The notes under the pieces: generated by a model
What the model was told of the DNA's origin: nothing
Seen by the model: only the letters and a program-made list of their open reading frames with translations
Database searches by the model: none
DNA from: Pedobacter hartonius
Lineage (GTDB): Bacteria; Bacteroidota; Bacteroidia; Sphingobacteriales; Sphingobacteriaceae
DNA length: 64,000 nt
Assembly: GCF_900107535.1 (NCBI RefSeq)
Contig: NZ_FNRA01000006.1
Coordinates: forward strand, 186,001-250,000
Direction of reading: 5' to 3'
In this document: positions 46,792 through 55,945 of the stretch, piece after piece
Layout of the letters: each line of letters starts with the position of its first letter
Numbering within the stretch: position 1 is the stretch's first letter
Made by a program: the position numbers and the translations under genes

Positions 46792-47784
46792 TTAGATCAG
46801 TTCTTTTTGCAACAGGAATTCTGCGATCTGTACTGCATTTGTTGCTGCACCTTTACGCAGGTTATCTGCCACGATCCACATATTCAGCGTATTTGGCATT
46901 GATTCGTCTCTTCTGATGCGACCTACAAATACCTCATCTTTTTCATGTGCATCTTTAGGCATCGGATATTTAAGGTTATCGATGTCGTCCACCAAAATGA
47001 TCCCCTGCGTTTTTTCCATTAATGATTTCACATCAGCCACATCAAAATCATTTTCAAATTCGATGTTCACAGACTCGGAATGGCCTCCCATTACGGGAAT
47101 ACGTACTGTAGTAGCTGTTACTCGGATGCTCTCGTCGCCCATGATCTTACGGGTTTCTTTGATCATTTTCATTTCTTCCTTTGTATATCCGTTAGCTTCG
47201 AAAACATCGATCTGAGGGATCACGTTCAGGTCAATCTGGTATGGATAAGCCATAGGGCCGTCCAAAATACCTTTGCGCTCATTCATCATTTGCTCCACGG
47301 CTTTCACACCGGTACCTGTAACAGACTGATAGGTAGAAACTACCACGCGTTTTATCCTGTATTTATCATGCAATGGTTTCAAAGCGACTACCATTTGAAT
47401 AGTCGAACAATTTGGATTTGCAATGATCTTATCATCGATAGATAATTCATAGGCATTCACTTCTGGTACAATCAGCTTTTTAGATGGATCCATACGCCAT
47501 GCGGATGAATTGTCTATTACTGTTGTGCCTGCTTCAGCAAAAAGAGGGGCATATTTTAATGAAGTGCCACCCCCGGCAGAAAATAAAGCAATATCCGGTT
47601 TCATGGCAATTGCAGTTTCCATGTTAACCACCTTGAACTGTTTACCCTTAAAAGTGATTTCTTTACCTACACTTTTTTCTGATGCAACCGGGATTAATTC
47701 GGTCAGAGGGAAATTACGTTCTTCCAGTACTTTTAACATTACAGTGCCTACTAAACCAGTGGCACCTACAACTGCGATTTTCAT
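46792..47784 (-). CDS. asd: aspartate-semialdehyde dehydrogenase
   Basis: A 330-residue ASADH for lysine/diaminopimelate, threonine and methionine synthesis. The NADP loop GATGLVGTVML, the catalytic Cys in NPNCSTIQ near residue 126, and the late PVMGGHSESV with its active-site His are intact. It is monocistronic, with a terminator and a 5' stem-loop 27 nt before the start. Confidence 0.96.
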   Translation of the reverse strand: MKIAVVGATGLVGTVMLKVLEERNFPLTELIPVASEKSVGKEITFKGKQFKVVNMETAIAMKPDIALFSAGGGTSLKYAPLFAEAGTTVIDNSSAWRMDPSKKLIVPEVNAYELSIDDKIIANPNCSTIQMVVALKPLHDKYRIKRVVVSTYQSVTGTGVKAVEQMMNERKGILDGPMAYPYQIDLNVIPQIDVFEANGYTKEEMKMIKETRKIMGDESIRVTATTVRIPVMGGHSESVNIEFENDFDVADVKSLMEKTQGIILVDDIDNLKYPMPKDAHEKDEVFVGRIRRDESMPNTLNMWIVADNLRKGAATNAVQIAEFLLQKELI

Positions 47785-47810
47785 GATTAATTTATTTGAT
47801 TTTTATGGTT

Positions 47811-47841
47811 ATGAAGCTGTCATCACAGATGACAGCTTCAT
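47811..47841. other. perfect 14-bp stem-loop upstream of asd
   Basis: ATGAAGCTGTCATC (47811-47824), loop ACA, GATGACAGCTTCAT (47828-47841). It lies 27-57 nt upstream of the asd start codon. No T-run follows on the minus strand, while the plus strand is T-rich beyond it. It may be a 5' UTR control hairpin, or a backup terminator for the operon ending at 48045. Confidence 0.6.
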
Positions 47842-48008
47842 TGATTTGATTTTGTTTTCTAAGTTTTATGATAAACTATCAATTCAAATATGAGAAAAAC
47901 TTTGCTCATATTCAGCTGATTTCCATGAAAAACCGTTTTTGTAGGGGAAATTTTATTGTAATTCATCAAAAGCTACCGGAATGGCAGGATAAGGGGGAGG
48001 AGGTAAGA

Positions 48009-48036
48009 GCTGGCAGGAATAATAGGTCCTGCCAGC
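48009..48036 (-). terminator. stem-loop after the sugar-oxidation operon
   Basis: GCTGGCAGGA (48009-48018) and TCCTGCCAGC (48027-48036) form a 10-bp perfect stem, 8 nt after the stop at 48045. There is no T-run, so it may stabilise the 3' end or terminate weakly. Confidence 0.6.
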
Positions 48037-48044
48037 AATATTAG

Positions 48045-48917
48045 TTACAAAATGCTTTTTTTGATATAGTCGGCACTTAGTTTAATACTTTTATAAGGAT
48101 CCATAGAGAAGTTTTCCTGTTCCATGATCAGGTGTTGCAGGCCAGCCAGTTTTGCATTTTTATAGATGCTCTTAAAGTCGATCGTTCCGGTTCCTACTTC
48201 TGTATTGATGGTATTGTCCACTTTGTCCATGTCTTTCACATGCCACATCGGGAAACGACCCGGGAATTCCGTGAATAGTTTCACAGGGTCATTGCCCGAT
48301 CTTACTACCCAGTAAATGTCCATCTCAAATTGTACAAGATTTGGATCAGTTCCTTTCAGCATGATCTCATAACCTGTGGTATCGCCATATTTTACAAACT
48401 CAAAATTATGGTTATGATAGCCCAGTTTAAGGCCTGCATCTTTACAGATCGCAGCGGCCTTGTTTAATTTATCGGCCATTACTTTCCAGTCGTCTTCAGT
48501 TTTTCTAAGGTTATCACCCAGGTAAGGTACCGTGATATAAGTGCTACCGATCGTATTTGCTGCATCAATATAGGATTTCAGCTCTTCCTGGCTACCGTCA
48601 GTGAAATACATATCCATTCCATAATGTCCGCTTGGTGCGGTGAGGCCATTTTCTGAAAGCAGTGCTTTAAAAGCCTTAGGATCTAGCCCCCAATAGCCAT
48701 CTTTTGCTGAATAACCAAAAGTTTCTACCTCTTTATAACCTGCTTTTGCAACATTGGCAATGGTACCTTTTACATCTTTCGGTAGTTCAACCCTTAATGT
48801 ATATAGTTGTAAGCCAACAATTTTAGCGGGAGCGGCAAACGCAAAGGACGGTGCAACAGCGGCACCGGCAGCAGCAATTCCTGCAATTTTAATAAAATCT
48901 CTTCTTGAATTCTTCAT
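48045..48917 (-). CDS. Tat-exported sugar phosphate isomerase/epimerase-family TIM-barrel protein
   Basis: A 290-residue AP-endonuclease-2-like TIM barrel. The N-terminus is a twin-arginine signal (SRRDFIK plus a hydrophobic stretch, ending near AFAAP), so it works in the periplasm. Metal- and substrate-site segments include GLQLYTLR, LGYHNHNFEF, QFEMDIYW and MWHVKDMD. It is closely similar to the protein at 58470. It is the last gene of the ten-gene operon, 10 nt after the hydroxypyruvate-isomerase-like gene. A role in handling a 3-keto sugar is inferred from context. Phosphorylated substrates are unlikely outside the cytosol, so the family name should not be read literally. Confidence 0.87.
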   Translation of the reverse strand: MKNSRRDFIKIAGIAAAGAAVAPSFAFAAPAKIVGLQLYTLRVELPKDVKGTIANVAKAGYKEVETFGYSAKDGYWGLDPKAFKALLSENGLTAPSGHYGMDMYFTDGSQEELKSYIDAANTIGSTYITVPYLGDNLRKTEDDWKVMADKLNKAAAICKDAGLKLGYHNHNFEFVKYGDTTGYEIMLKGTDPNLVQFEMDIYWVVRSGNDPVKLFTEFPGRFPMWHVKDMDKVDNTINTEVGTGTIDFKSIYKNAKLAGLQHLIMEQENFSMDPYKSIKLSADYIKKSIL

Positions 48918-48927
48918 AGTTAATAGT

Positions 48928-49812
48928 TTATTGGTCGCATATCGTGATCGCTTTTCTCAGGGAGGCAAGCTTATCTTCCTGCTTAGGAATAAACTCCTGT
49001 GCGATATACCCTTTGAATCCTGTTGCCAGGATAGCTTTGATGATTGCAGGATAATACAATTCCTGCGTTTCGTCTATTTCATTTCTTCCGGGAACTCCCC
49101 CGGTGTGATAATGTGCAATATAAGGATGGAAGGTCTGGATATTCCTGATCACATCACCTTCATCAATCTGCATATGGTAAATATCGTACAGTAGTTTAAA
49201 GTTTTCAGAGCCCAGTCTTTTTGCCAGTTCTGCGCCCCATGCGGTATGGTCACACTGGTAATCCTCGTGGTTCACCTTGCTGTTCAGCAATTCCATCACA
49301 AGCACTACACCATGTTTTTCTGCCAGTGGCATTAGCTGTTTCAGTCCTTCCACACAGTTCTTCAATCCTGTTTCGTCATCCTTGCCCCTGCGGTTCCCGC
49401 TAAAGCAGATCAGATTTTTATAACCTGCCTTTGCCACCAGGGGGATCATTTTACTGTAGTTCTCTATCAGTTTAGGATGGAATGCCGGATCGTTAAAACC
49501 GTCCACTAAATTAATCTCCGCGCCGTTACACATGGAAGAGTATAATCCGTATTTTTTCAGTGTAGGCCATTCGGAGGGGCCAACCAGGTCGATGGCTTTC
49601 AACCCCATATCTTTTCCTGCTGCGCATAGTTCATCCAGCGGTATACCGCTATAACACCAGCGGCATACGGAATGGTTTACATTTCCTTTTAGTGCTTTAC
49701 CTGTAGTTTCTTTTTCCATAGCAAGTCCCGGAATTGCCGCTGAGGCACTGAGTACAGCGGTGCCGGCGATAATGGTTTTTAACATTTTCCTGCGGCTTTG
49801 TTCTGATCCCAT
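48928..49812 (-). CDS. Tat-exported hydroxypyruvate-isomerase-like TIM-barrel protein
   Basis: A 294-residue barrel of the hydroxypyruvate isomerase (Hyi)-like group. The N-terminus has SRRKMLK and a hydrophobic stretch, a likely Tat signal. Family segments are SVCRWCYSGIPLDEL, VVLVMELLNSKVNH and LLYDIYHMQIDEGD, which carry the usual Glu, Asp and His metal ligands. It starts 2 nt after the permease stop. An isomerase or epimerase step on an oxidised sugar is likely; the true substrate is unknown. Confidence 0.85.
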   Translation of the reverse strand: MGSEQSRRKMLKTIIAGTAVLSASAAIPGLAMEKETTGKALKGNVNHSVCRWCYSGIPLDELCAAGKDMGLKAIDLVGPSEWPTLKKYGLYSSMCNGAEINLVDGFNDPAFHPKLIENYSKMIPLVAKAGYKNLICFSGNRRGKDDETGLKNCVEGLKQLMPLAEKHGVVLVMELLNSKVNHEDYQCDHTAWGAELAKRLGSENFKLLYDIYHMQIDEGDVIRNIQTFHPYIAHYHTGGVPGRNEIDETQELYYPAIIKAILATGFKGYIAQEFIPKQEDKLASLRKAITICDQ

Positions 49813-49814
49813 GA

Positions 49815-51065
49815 TTAGGCGTTGTTTAATTGAGTGTCCGAAATTCCTTTGTTTTTATCATTAAAGAAGAGCGAAAAGATCAGGAATACAGCCAGCGCGA
49901 TTCCCGCAGGAATGATCCACACCATTTTCCAGTCGATAGATCCGTCTGTCAATTTATAATTGTCAGTGATCATGCCTGCAACTTCAAATCCGATCAGCAT
50001 TCCTACACCATAGGTGGCCAGCGTGATTAAACCCTGTGCGGCGCTTTTGTATTTGTCGCCCGCCCTAGAATTGGTATAGATCTGTCCTGATACGAAAAAG
50101 AAATCGTAACAAACGCCATGCAGTGCAATACCGATGATCAGCATGAAGCTCAGCTCACCTGCATTTCCGTAAGCGAATAAAGCATACCGAATGGCCCAGG
50201 CAATCATACCCACCAATATGGTGATTTTAAACCCGAAACGTTTAAAGAAAACCGGGATCATCAACAGGAAGAGCGCTTCAGATACCTGACCAATTGCCAT
50301 TTTCCCTGTAGGCCCCGCTACACCGATGCTCGACAGGAAAGGGTGTGCATTCTGGTAATAAAAGGCCAGTGGGATACAGATCAGGATTGCAGAGATAAAG
50401 AATACAGCAAAGTTTCTGTCTTTCAGCAGGCTCAATGCGTCCAGTCCCAGGATATCAGAAAGCGTAACCTTTTCATCTTTCGATACTTTTGGCGGCGTTT
50501 TAGGCAGTGCAAAGCTGAACAGGCCCAGCAATGCCGAAGCGATTCCGGCCATCAGGAAGGTGTTTTTTAATAAGCCCGAGCTCAGTCCTTCGGCTGAATC
50601 CCATAAGAACAGGTAGCTGATGAACAGTCCGGCTACGATCCAGCCAATAGTTCCCCAAAATCTGATGTTTGAAAATTCTTTTTCCGCATCTTTCATCTGA
50701 TTGAATGCAACAGAATTTACCAGTGCCAGGGTAGGCATGAAAAGGATCATATAACCCAGGACATAAGGATAGAAAGCATCCACATTTGTTGCGCTGTACA
50801 TTTGATACATCAGGATAGCCCCGATAATATGCAGTACCCCCAATATCTTTTCAGCATTGAAGAACCTGTCGGCAATGAGGCCAATAATAAAAGGTGCAAT
50901 GATTGCCCCCCATGACTGGGTGGAGAAAACTGCAGCCGTTTGGGAGCCTGTAGCAGATAGGTTTTTTTCTAAAAATGTACCCAGTGTAACAAACCATGAT
51001 CCCCAGATAAAAAACTCCAGGAACATCATCAGTGATAACTTGATTCGGGTATTTACATTCATCAT
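49815..51065 (-). CDS. MFS sugar/nucleoside permease (nucleoside:H+ symporter family)
   Basis: A 416-residue major-facilitator protein with about twelve membrane segments, of the NupG/XapB-like group (FFIWGSWFVTLGTFL start, IIGLIADRFFNAEKI loop). It is embedded in the operon between DUF1080 and the Hyi-like gene. I infer import of the periplasmic product, such as a free keto sugar, rather than a nucleoside. Confidence 0.88.
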   Translation of the reverse strand: MMNVNTRIKLSLMMFLEFFIWGSWFVTLGTFLEKNLSATGSQTAAVFSTQSWGAIIAPFIIGLIADRFFNAEKILGVLHIIGAILMYQMYSATNVDAFYPYVLGYMILFMPTLALVNSVAFNQMKDAEKEFSNIRFWGTIGWIVAGLFISYLFLWDSAEGLSSGLLKNTFLMAGIASALLGLFSFALPKTPPKVSKDEKVTLSDILGLDALSLLKDRNFAVFFISAILICIPLAFYYQNAHPFLSSIGVAGPTGKMAIGQVSEALFLLMIPVFFKRFGFKITILVGMIAWAIRYALFAYGNAGELSFMLIIGIALHGVCYDFFFVSGQIYTNSRAGDKYKSAAQGLITLATYGVGMLIGFEVAGMITDNYKLTDGSIDWKMVWIIPAGIALAVFLIFSLFFNDKNKGISDTQLNNA

Positions 51066-51081
51066 ATTTGGTTTATATTGT

Positions 51082-51777
51082 TTAAAGTTCTTTGATCAGG
51101 ATATTGCGGAACCATACTTCGTTTTCGTGATCCTGTAATGATATTTTTCCGGAAGTGAATGTTCCGAATCCTTCCCACGAGGCAAATTTGCTGCCTGCAA
51201 TCAGCGCTTTCCAGTTGGCGTCAAACTGGGTGGTAGAAACGATCTTCACGCCGTTCAGTATAAACTCCAGTTTCCCTTTGTTACTGATAATTTCAGCCGT
51301 GTTCCATTCTCCAACGGGTTTTACCGGTTCTGAAGTGCTTTTTACCAGGTCGTACAGGTCGCCCGCCCGGTGTTTAATGATCTTTCCATCCGGGTGGCCG
51401 TCGTTATCGATCACCTGCATTTCAGGGCCGGTACTATAGGTCTGGTGGTATTTTGCGGGATCTTCTTTGATGTGGAACAAGATACCGCTGTTTGAATTCG
51501 GTGCTACCTTCCAGTCAATCTTCAGATGAAAATTTCCGTATTCCTTGTCGGTAACCAGGTCACCGGCATCTTCCTTTTTAGCTGCAGGGTCAAGGTGGAG
51601 CGTCCCATCCTCAACCTTCCAGCCCTGGCCGGCCAGGTTTCTTCCGTAAGTATGCCAGCCGGTAGTGGTTTTGCCATCAAATAACGGAACAAAACCTTTC
51701 TCTTTTTTTTGCGCGTTGCTGTTGCTGCTGATCATAGCTGTAAGGAGCAGTGCTGCTGATATCCTGTATAAGTTCAT
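51082..51777 (-). CDS. secreted DUF1080 protein (3-keto-disaccharide hydrolase family)
   Basis: A 231-residue single-domain DUF1080 protein with a Sec signal peptide (cleavage near SNAQ). It starts GFVPLFDGKTTTGWHTYG, the family opening, and has NSGILFHIKED and VGEWNTAEI. Members are annotated as 3-keto-disaccharide hydrolases: they break the glycosidic bond of 3-keto-glycosides. It lies 12 nt after the Gfo/Idh/MocA gene and 16 nt before the permease. It is the clearest pointer to what the operon does. Confidence 0.9.
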   Translation of the reverse strand: MNLYRISAALLLTAMISSNSNAQKKEKGFVPLFDGKTTTGWHTYGRNLAGQGWKVEDGTLHLDPAAKKEDAGDLVTDKEYGNFHLKIDWKVAPNSNSGILFHIKEDPAKYHQTYSTGPEMQVIDNDGHPDGKIIKHRAGDLYDLVKSTSEPVKPVGEWNTAEIISNKGKLEFILNGVKIVSTTQFDANWKALIAGSKFASWEGFGTFTSGKISLQDHENEVWFRNILIKEL

Positions 51778-51789
51778 CTTTTTAAGTAT

Positions 51790-53247
51790 TTATATGCCGA
51801 GCGTCCAGCCTTTGCGGTACTCTCTTTTTACATATTGGTTTACATCATCGAAATTGGTGACTTTCATGTTGTCATTATCCCATAACAGCTGGATATTCCT
51901 GCCCGGGTAGCTTACTTTTCCATCGGCAGATGTCCTTTGTACATCATTTCCGCGGATAGCAAGATTTGCCATCAGCAATGCTTCTGTCAACGGTCCGGCA
52001 ATCTCAAAAGGAGAACTCACCTCTTTTTTGCCGTAGCCGGCGATGCAGGCTTCCACCCACTGCGCATAATGTCCGTTTGCCCCATTGGGAACACGTGCAA
52101 ACTTTTCAGGAACTTTAATATCCTTGTTTCGGCTTAACGGAAGCAGACGCGGATTTGCACTATAGGTACTGCTCATCATTTTTCCTTTGGTTCCGATGAA
52201 CAGGGTACCGTTACCGCCATCTCCGAAAACGTCATTTGCATCCAGCTCTTCAGGGCGTGTAGGCTGAATACCGCCATCCATCCAGTGCAGTGTTACCTCT
52301 CCCTGTGTTTTTGGTGTTTTCGGGAAGGTCAGTGTTACATGGCTTGAAGGAGGGCAGCTCTCAGGGAAATACCCACGTTTGAACTCATCCACATAAACAG
52401 AACCTACGCTGGCCTGTACATTTGTGGCATATTTCAGACCCAGTACGCTGAAAGGGGCTTCGATCAGGTGGCATCCCATATCGCCTAAAGCGCCGGTGCC
52501 GTAATCCCACCAGCCTCTCCAGTTGAAAGGAACCAGTTTATCCACATAATCTTTATAAGGAGCAGTGTTCAGCCAGAGGTCCCAGTCCAGGTTTGCAGGA
52601 ATTTCGGCTTTATTGGCCGACCATGGAATTCCCTGCGGCCATACCGGCCTGTCCGTCCATGCATAGACGGTATGCACATCGCCGATCAGGCCTGCGTCAT
52701 ACCATTCTTTCATTTGTCGCGGCCCGTCATTTGATGCGCCCTGGTTACCCATCTGGGTAACTACTTTATATTTTTTTGCTGCTTCAGTTAATTTCCTGGC
52801 TTCGTAGATATCATGGGTAAGGGGTTTTTGCACATACACATGTTTCCCCAGCTGCATAGCAGCTACAGTAATCATGGCATGGCTATGATCCGGTGTAGAA
52901 ATACTCACCGCATCAAAATTCTTATGTTCTTTATCGAGCATTTCCCTCCAGTCCTTATAGAACTTTGCTTTAGGGAAACTTTTGACCGTACCGGCGGCTC
53001 TTTTTGTATCTACGTCACAAAGAAATCCAATCTCCGCTTTGCCGCTCTTATAAAAAGCTGCAATGTCACCAGCGCCTTTTCCACCTACGCCTATACCCGC
53101 GACAATCAACCTGTCACTGGGGGCGGTAAATCCTTTTCCGCCCAGAACGTGGCGGGGTAAAATCATGAATGCGGCACTTGCAATCGCGGTATTTTTGATA
53201 AATGCGCGCCTGCTGGCGGCATTAGCTTCTTTATTGGTTTTTTCCAT
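51790..53247 (-). CDS. Tat-exported Gfo/Idh/MocA-family oxidoreductase
   Basis: A 485-residue NAD(P)-dependent oxidoreductase with a Tat signal (SRRAFIK). The Rossmann loop is GIGVGGKG (51-58). YVQKPLTHD stands where the family usually has EKP. WRGWWDYGTGALGDMGCHL is characteristic of the large exported Bacteroidota group. Because cofactor is scarce outside the cytosol, these proteins probably carry tightly bound NAD and interconvert hydroxyl and keto sugars by internal redox cycling (inference). Confidence 0.9.
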   Translation of the reverse strand: MEKTNKEANAASRRAFIKNTAIASAAFMILPRHVLGGKGFTAPSDRLIVAGIGVGGKGAGDIAAFYKSGKAEIGFLCDVDTKRAAGTVKSFPKAKFYKDWREMLDKEHKNFDAVSISTPDHSHAMITVAAMQLGKHVYVQKPLTHDIYEARKLTEAAKKYKVVTQMGNQGASNDGPRQMKEWYDAGLIGDVHTVYAWTDRPVWPQGIPWSANKAEIPANLDWDLWLNTAPYKDYVDKLVPFNWRGWWDYGTGALGDMGCHLIEAPFSVLGLKYATNVQASVGSVYVDEFKRGYFPESCPPSSHVTLTFPKTPKTQGEVTLHWMDGGIQPTRPEELDANDVFGDGGNGTLFIGTKGKMMSSTYSANPRLLPLSRNKDIKVPEKFARVPNGANGHYAQWVEACIAGYGKKEVSSPFEIAGPLTEALLMANLAIRGNDVQRTSADGKVSYPGRNIQLLWDNDNMKVTNFDDVNQYVKREYRKGWTLGI

Positions 53248-53289
53248 TGATAATATAATTGGTTAGATAGAAATATCTGGCCCGGGATC

Positions 53290-53703
53290 TTATTTTTTTA
53301 AGGAAAGGATCCAGGTTACCATTTGTTTTGCATCGTCTACACTCAGGTTAGGGTGGGGGGTCATTGGCAAGTCTCCCCAGGTACCTTTACTTCCTTTGAT
53401 CACCACGTCTGCAAGATGGCTGATATTGGCTTCGTTAGAAGGGTACTTGGCTGCGATATCAACGTATGCAGGGCCAATTACTTTTTGTTCTTTATTGTGG
53501 CAGCCAAGGCAGTCTGCCTTAGCAATCAGCTTTTCGCCCGGAAGCGTTTCTGAAGCTGTTTGTGCACTGACAGTTGTGCTGCTGTCGGTCGTAGTCGTTG
53601 TAGTAGTGGTCGTTTCCTCCGTTTTTTCGGAAGAGCCGGACCCACCGCAAGAGGCGATAGTTAAACTCAGGCAGCCTAAGATTAGTAGTGTTGTGTGTTT
53701 CAT
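53290..53703 (-). CDS. cytochrome c lipoprotein with poly-Thr linker
   Basis: A 137-residue mono-haem c-type cytochrome. The lipobox ends at Cys19 (TIASCGGSG). A low-complexity linker with nine Thr in a row follows, then CLGCH (Cys65, Cys68, His69) and a late Met ligand in LPMTPHP. It is anchored in a membrane and would take electrons from the GMC/subunit-3 dehydrogenase. It lies between the cytosolic isomerase gene and the exported oxidoreductase gene. Confidence 0.92.
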   Translation of the reverse strand: MKHTTLLILGCLSLTIASCGGSGSSEKTEETTTTTTTTTDSSTTVSAQTASETLPGEKLIAKADCLGCHNKEQKVIGPAYVDIAAKYPSNEANISHLADVVIKGSKGTWGDLPMTPHPNLSVDDAKQMVTWILSLKK

Positions 53704-53724
53704 TATCTATTGTATTTGTGCTAA

Positions 53725-54780
53725 TTATTTTATACCTAATATTTGTCGGTTAAATGCCTCATCTGCGCCTGTTGCTGCAAAATCATCAAATGCCCTTGTG
53801 GTCACGGGGATGATGTGTTTTTTGATAAATTCAGCACCTTCCCTTGCGCCGGTTTCAGAATCCTTTATACAGCATTCCCATTCCATCACCGCCCATCCTT
53901 TAAAATCATATTGGGCAAGTTTACTAAATATAGTTTTAAAATCCACCTGTCCGTCGCCCGGAGAACGGTAACGGCCTGCACGGTTTGCCCAGCTCTGATA
54001 GCCGCCGAAGGTTCCCTGTCTTCCGGTAGGATTAAATTCTGCGTCTTTTACATGAAAGGCCCTGATGCGTTCATGGTAAAAATCTATATACTGAATATAA
54101 TCCAGCTGCTGTAATACAAAATGTGATGGGTCATACAATAAACATGCCCTGGGATGGTTGTTCACCTTCTCCAGGAACATCTCATAGGTTATGCCGTCAA
54201 AAAGGTCCTCGCCCGGGTGGATCTCATAACAAACATCGACTCCGCATTCATCGAATTCATTCAGGATAGGCAGCCAGCGGCGTGCAAGTTCCTTAAATCC
54301 ATCCTCCACCAAGCCTTCCGGGCGCTGTGGCCAGGGGTGGAACATATGCCATAAAAGTGATCCGCTAAAAGTGGCATGTGCATTTAAACCCAGGTTTTGT
54401 GAGGCCTTTGCTGCATATTTCAGCTGCTGTACGGCCCATTCTGTTCTCGCTGCAGGGTTCTTCCTGTAAGCTTCCGGTGCAAAACCGTCAAATGCCAGGT
54501 CAAACGCCGGGTTCACAGCCACCAGCTGACCCTGTATATGTGTAGAAAGCTCGGTGATTTCCAGGCCGTAGAACGCTACTTTTCCTTTGAGCTCATCAGC
54601 ATACGTTTTACTTTCCGCAGCCTTCTGAAGGTCTATAAACCTATTGTCGAGCGTAGGCATTTGTATACCTTTGAAGCCAAGGTCTGCTGCCCATTTGCAT
54701 ATTCCGTCCAGAGAGTTGAAAGGTTCTTCATCGCCAATAAACTGTGCGAGAAAAACTGCTGGTCCTTTAAGTGTTGTCAT
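53725..54780 (-). CDS. sugar phosphate isomerase/epimerase-family TIM-barrel protein, cytosolic
   Basis: A 351-residue barrel with no signal peptide. Segments CYEIHPGEDLFDG, LYDPSHFVLQQLDYI, RAFHVKDAEFNP and WAVMEWECCIKD supply typical metal ligands. It begins 4 nt after the Gfo/Idh/MocA gene at 54785, and these two signal-less proteins form the cytosolic part of the operon. An epimerase or isomerase step on the imported keto sugar is inferred. Confidence 0.88.
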   Translation of the reverse strand: MTTLKGPAVFLAQFIGDEEPFNSLDGICKWAADLGFKGIQMPTLDNRFIDLQKAAESKTYADELKGKVAFYGLEITELSTHIQGQLVAVNPAFDLAFDGFAPEAYRKNPAARTEWAVQQLKYAAKASQNLGLNAHATFSGSLLWHMFHPWPQRPEGLVEDGFKELARRWLPILNEFDECGVDVCYEIHPGEDLFDGITYEMFLEKVNNHPRACLLYDPSHFVLQQLDYIQYIDFYHERIRAFHVKDAEFNPTGRQGTFGGYQSWANRAGRYRSPGDGQVDFKTIFSKLAQYDFKGWAVMEWECCIKDSETGAREGAEFIKKHIIPVTTRAFDDFAATGADEAFNRQILGIK

Positions 54781-54784
54781 CTTC

Positions 54785-55945
54785 TTATACTTTAAAATCG
54801 AGCCATTTCTGGTCTGACTGGCCTGATGCCACTACATTTTCTATAAACGCCATTCCTCTTACACCATCTTCCACACCCGGAAAATCCAGCATATCAGCTG
54901 TAGGTATTTCACCGGCAAGCAGCGCCTGCAGTGTTGAAGCAAAATTCCTGTAAATATTGGCAAAAGCTTCAAGGTAACCTTCAGGATGTCCGGCAGGGGT
55001 TCTTGCATTGTATTGCGCTGCCTGGGACAAATAACCCTGTCCGGTACGGTAGATCTGGCTTGGGGCATCCAGCCATTTCACTTTCAGCGTATTGGGTTCC
55101 TCCTGGTGCCATTCCAGTCCGCCTTTTTCACCATATATCTTGATTTTCAGTGCATTTTCTTCTCCTGCAGCAATCTGCGAGGCCACCAGTACACCATTGG
55201 CGCCGTTGTTAAATTTCAGCAAAACGTTTCCGTCATCATCTAATGGTCTTCCTTCTACCACAATATTCAGGTCTGCACAGATCTTCGCGATCTCCAGTCC
55301 CGAGATATATTCTGCCAGTTGGGCGGCATGTGTACCGATATCTCCCATACAGCCGCTGATCCCGCTTCTTGCAGGGTCAGTCCGCCATGACGACTGTTTA
55401 TTTCCGTCGCGTTCAGAAGGCAGGCTCAGCCAGCCCTGCGGGTATTCAACAAGCACCTTGCGTATCTCTCCGAAAGCACCGTCTTTTACCATTTGCCTGG
55501 CTTGTTTCACCATCGGGTAACCGGAATACGTGTAAGTAAGGCAAAGGGTTAAACCCGTTTCCCTTACTTTTTCTTCCAGCTTTCTGGCCTCAGCCAGTGT
55601 AAGGCTGATAGGCTTGTCAATTACCACATGAAAACCATGCTCCAGTGCCAGCATGGCCGGGGCATAATGTGCAAAATTTGGGGTAACGATTGTTACAAAG
55701 TGCATCCTTGTATCAACTGGCAGGAGACTTTCTTTTTCGATCATCTCCTGATAGCTTCCATAATTTCTGTCTTCGGTTAAAAATAACAGTTTTCCGGATT
55801 CCTTCGCGGTTTCCGGATCAGAGCTCAGTGCTCCGCAAACCAATTCTATTTGTCCGTCTATATTTGCAGCAATGCGGTGGACAGCGCCAATGAAAGCATT
55901 TTTTCCACCGCCTATCATGCCCATTCTAATCTTTCCTTGAGCCAT
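54785..55945 (-). CDS. Gfo/Idh/MocA-family oxidoreductase, cytosolic
   Basis: A 386-residue oxidoreductase without a signal. The start at ATG 55945 is chosen because it begins at the Rossmann strand (KIRMGMIGGGKNAFIG) and shares one base with the upstream stop (TAATG); an in-frame start 105 nt upstream lies inside the GMC gene. VIDKPISLT replaces the EKP motif, and GCMGDIGTHAAQL carries the conserved His. It probably reduces or oxidises a keto sugar with NAD(P). Confidence 0.9.
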   Translation of the reverse strand: MAQGKIRMGMIGGGKNAFIGAVHRIAANIDGQIELVCGALSSDPETAKESGKLLFLTEDRNYGSYQEMIEKESLLPVDTRMHFVTIVTPNFAHYAPAMLALEHGFHVVIDKPISLTLAEARKLEEKVRETGLTLCLTYTYSGYPMVKQARQMVKDGAFGEIRKVLVEYPQGWLSLPSERDGNKQSSWRTDPARSGISGCMGDIGTHAAQLAEYISGLEIAKICADLNIVVEGRPLDDDGNVLLKFNNGANGVLVASQIAAGEENALKIKIYGEKGGLEWHQEEPNTLKVKWLDAPSQIYRTGQGYLSQAAQYNARTPAGHPEGYLEAFANIYRNFASTLQALLAGEIPTADMLDFPGVEDGVRGMAFIENVVASGQSDQKWLDFKV

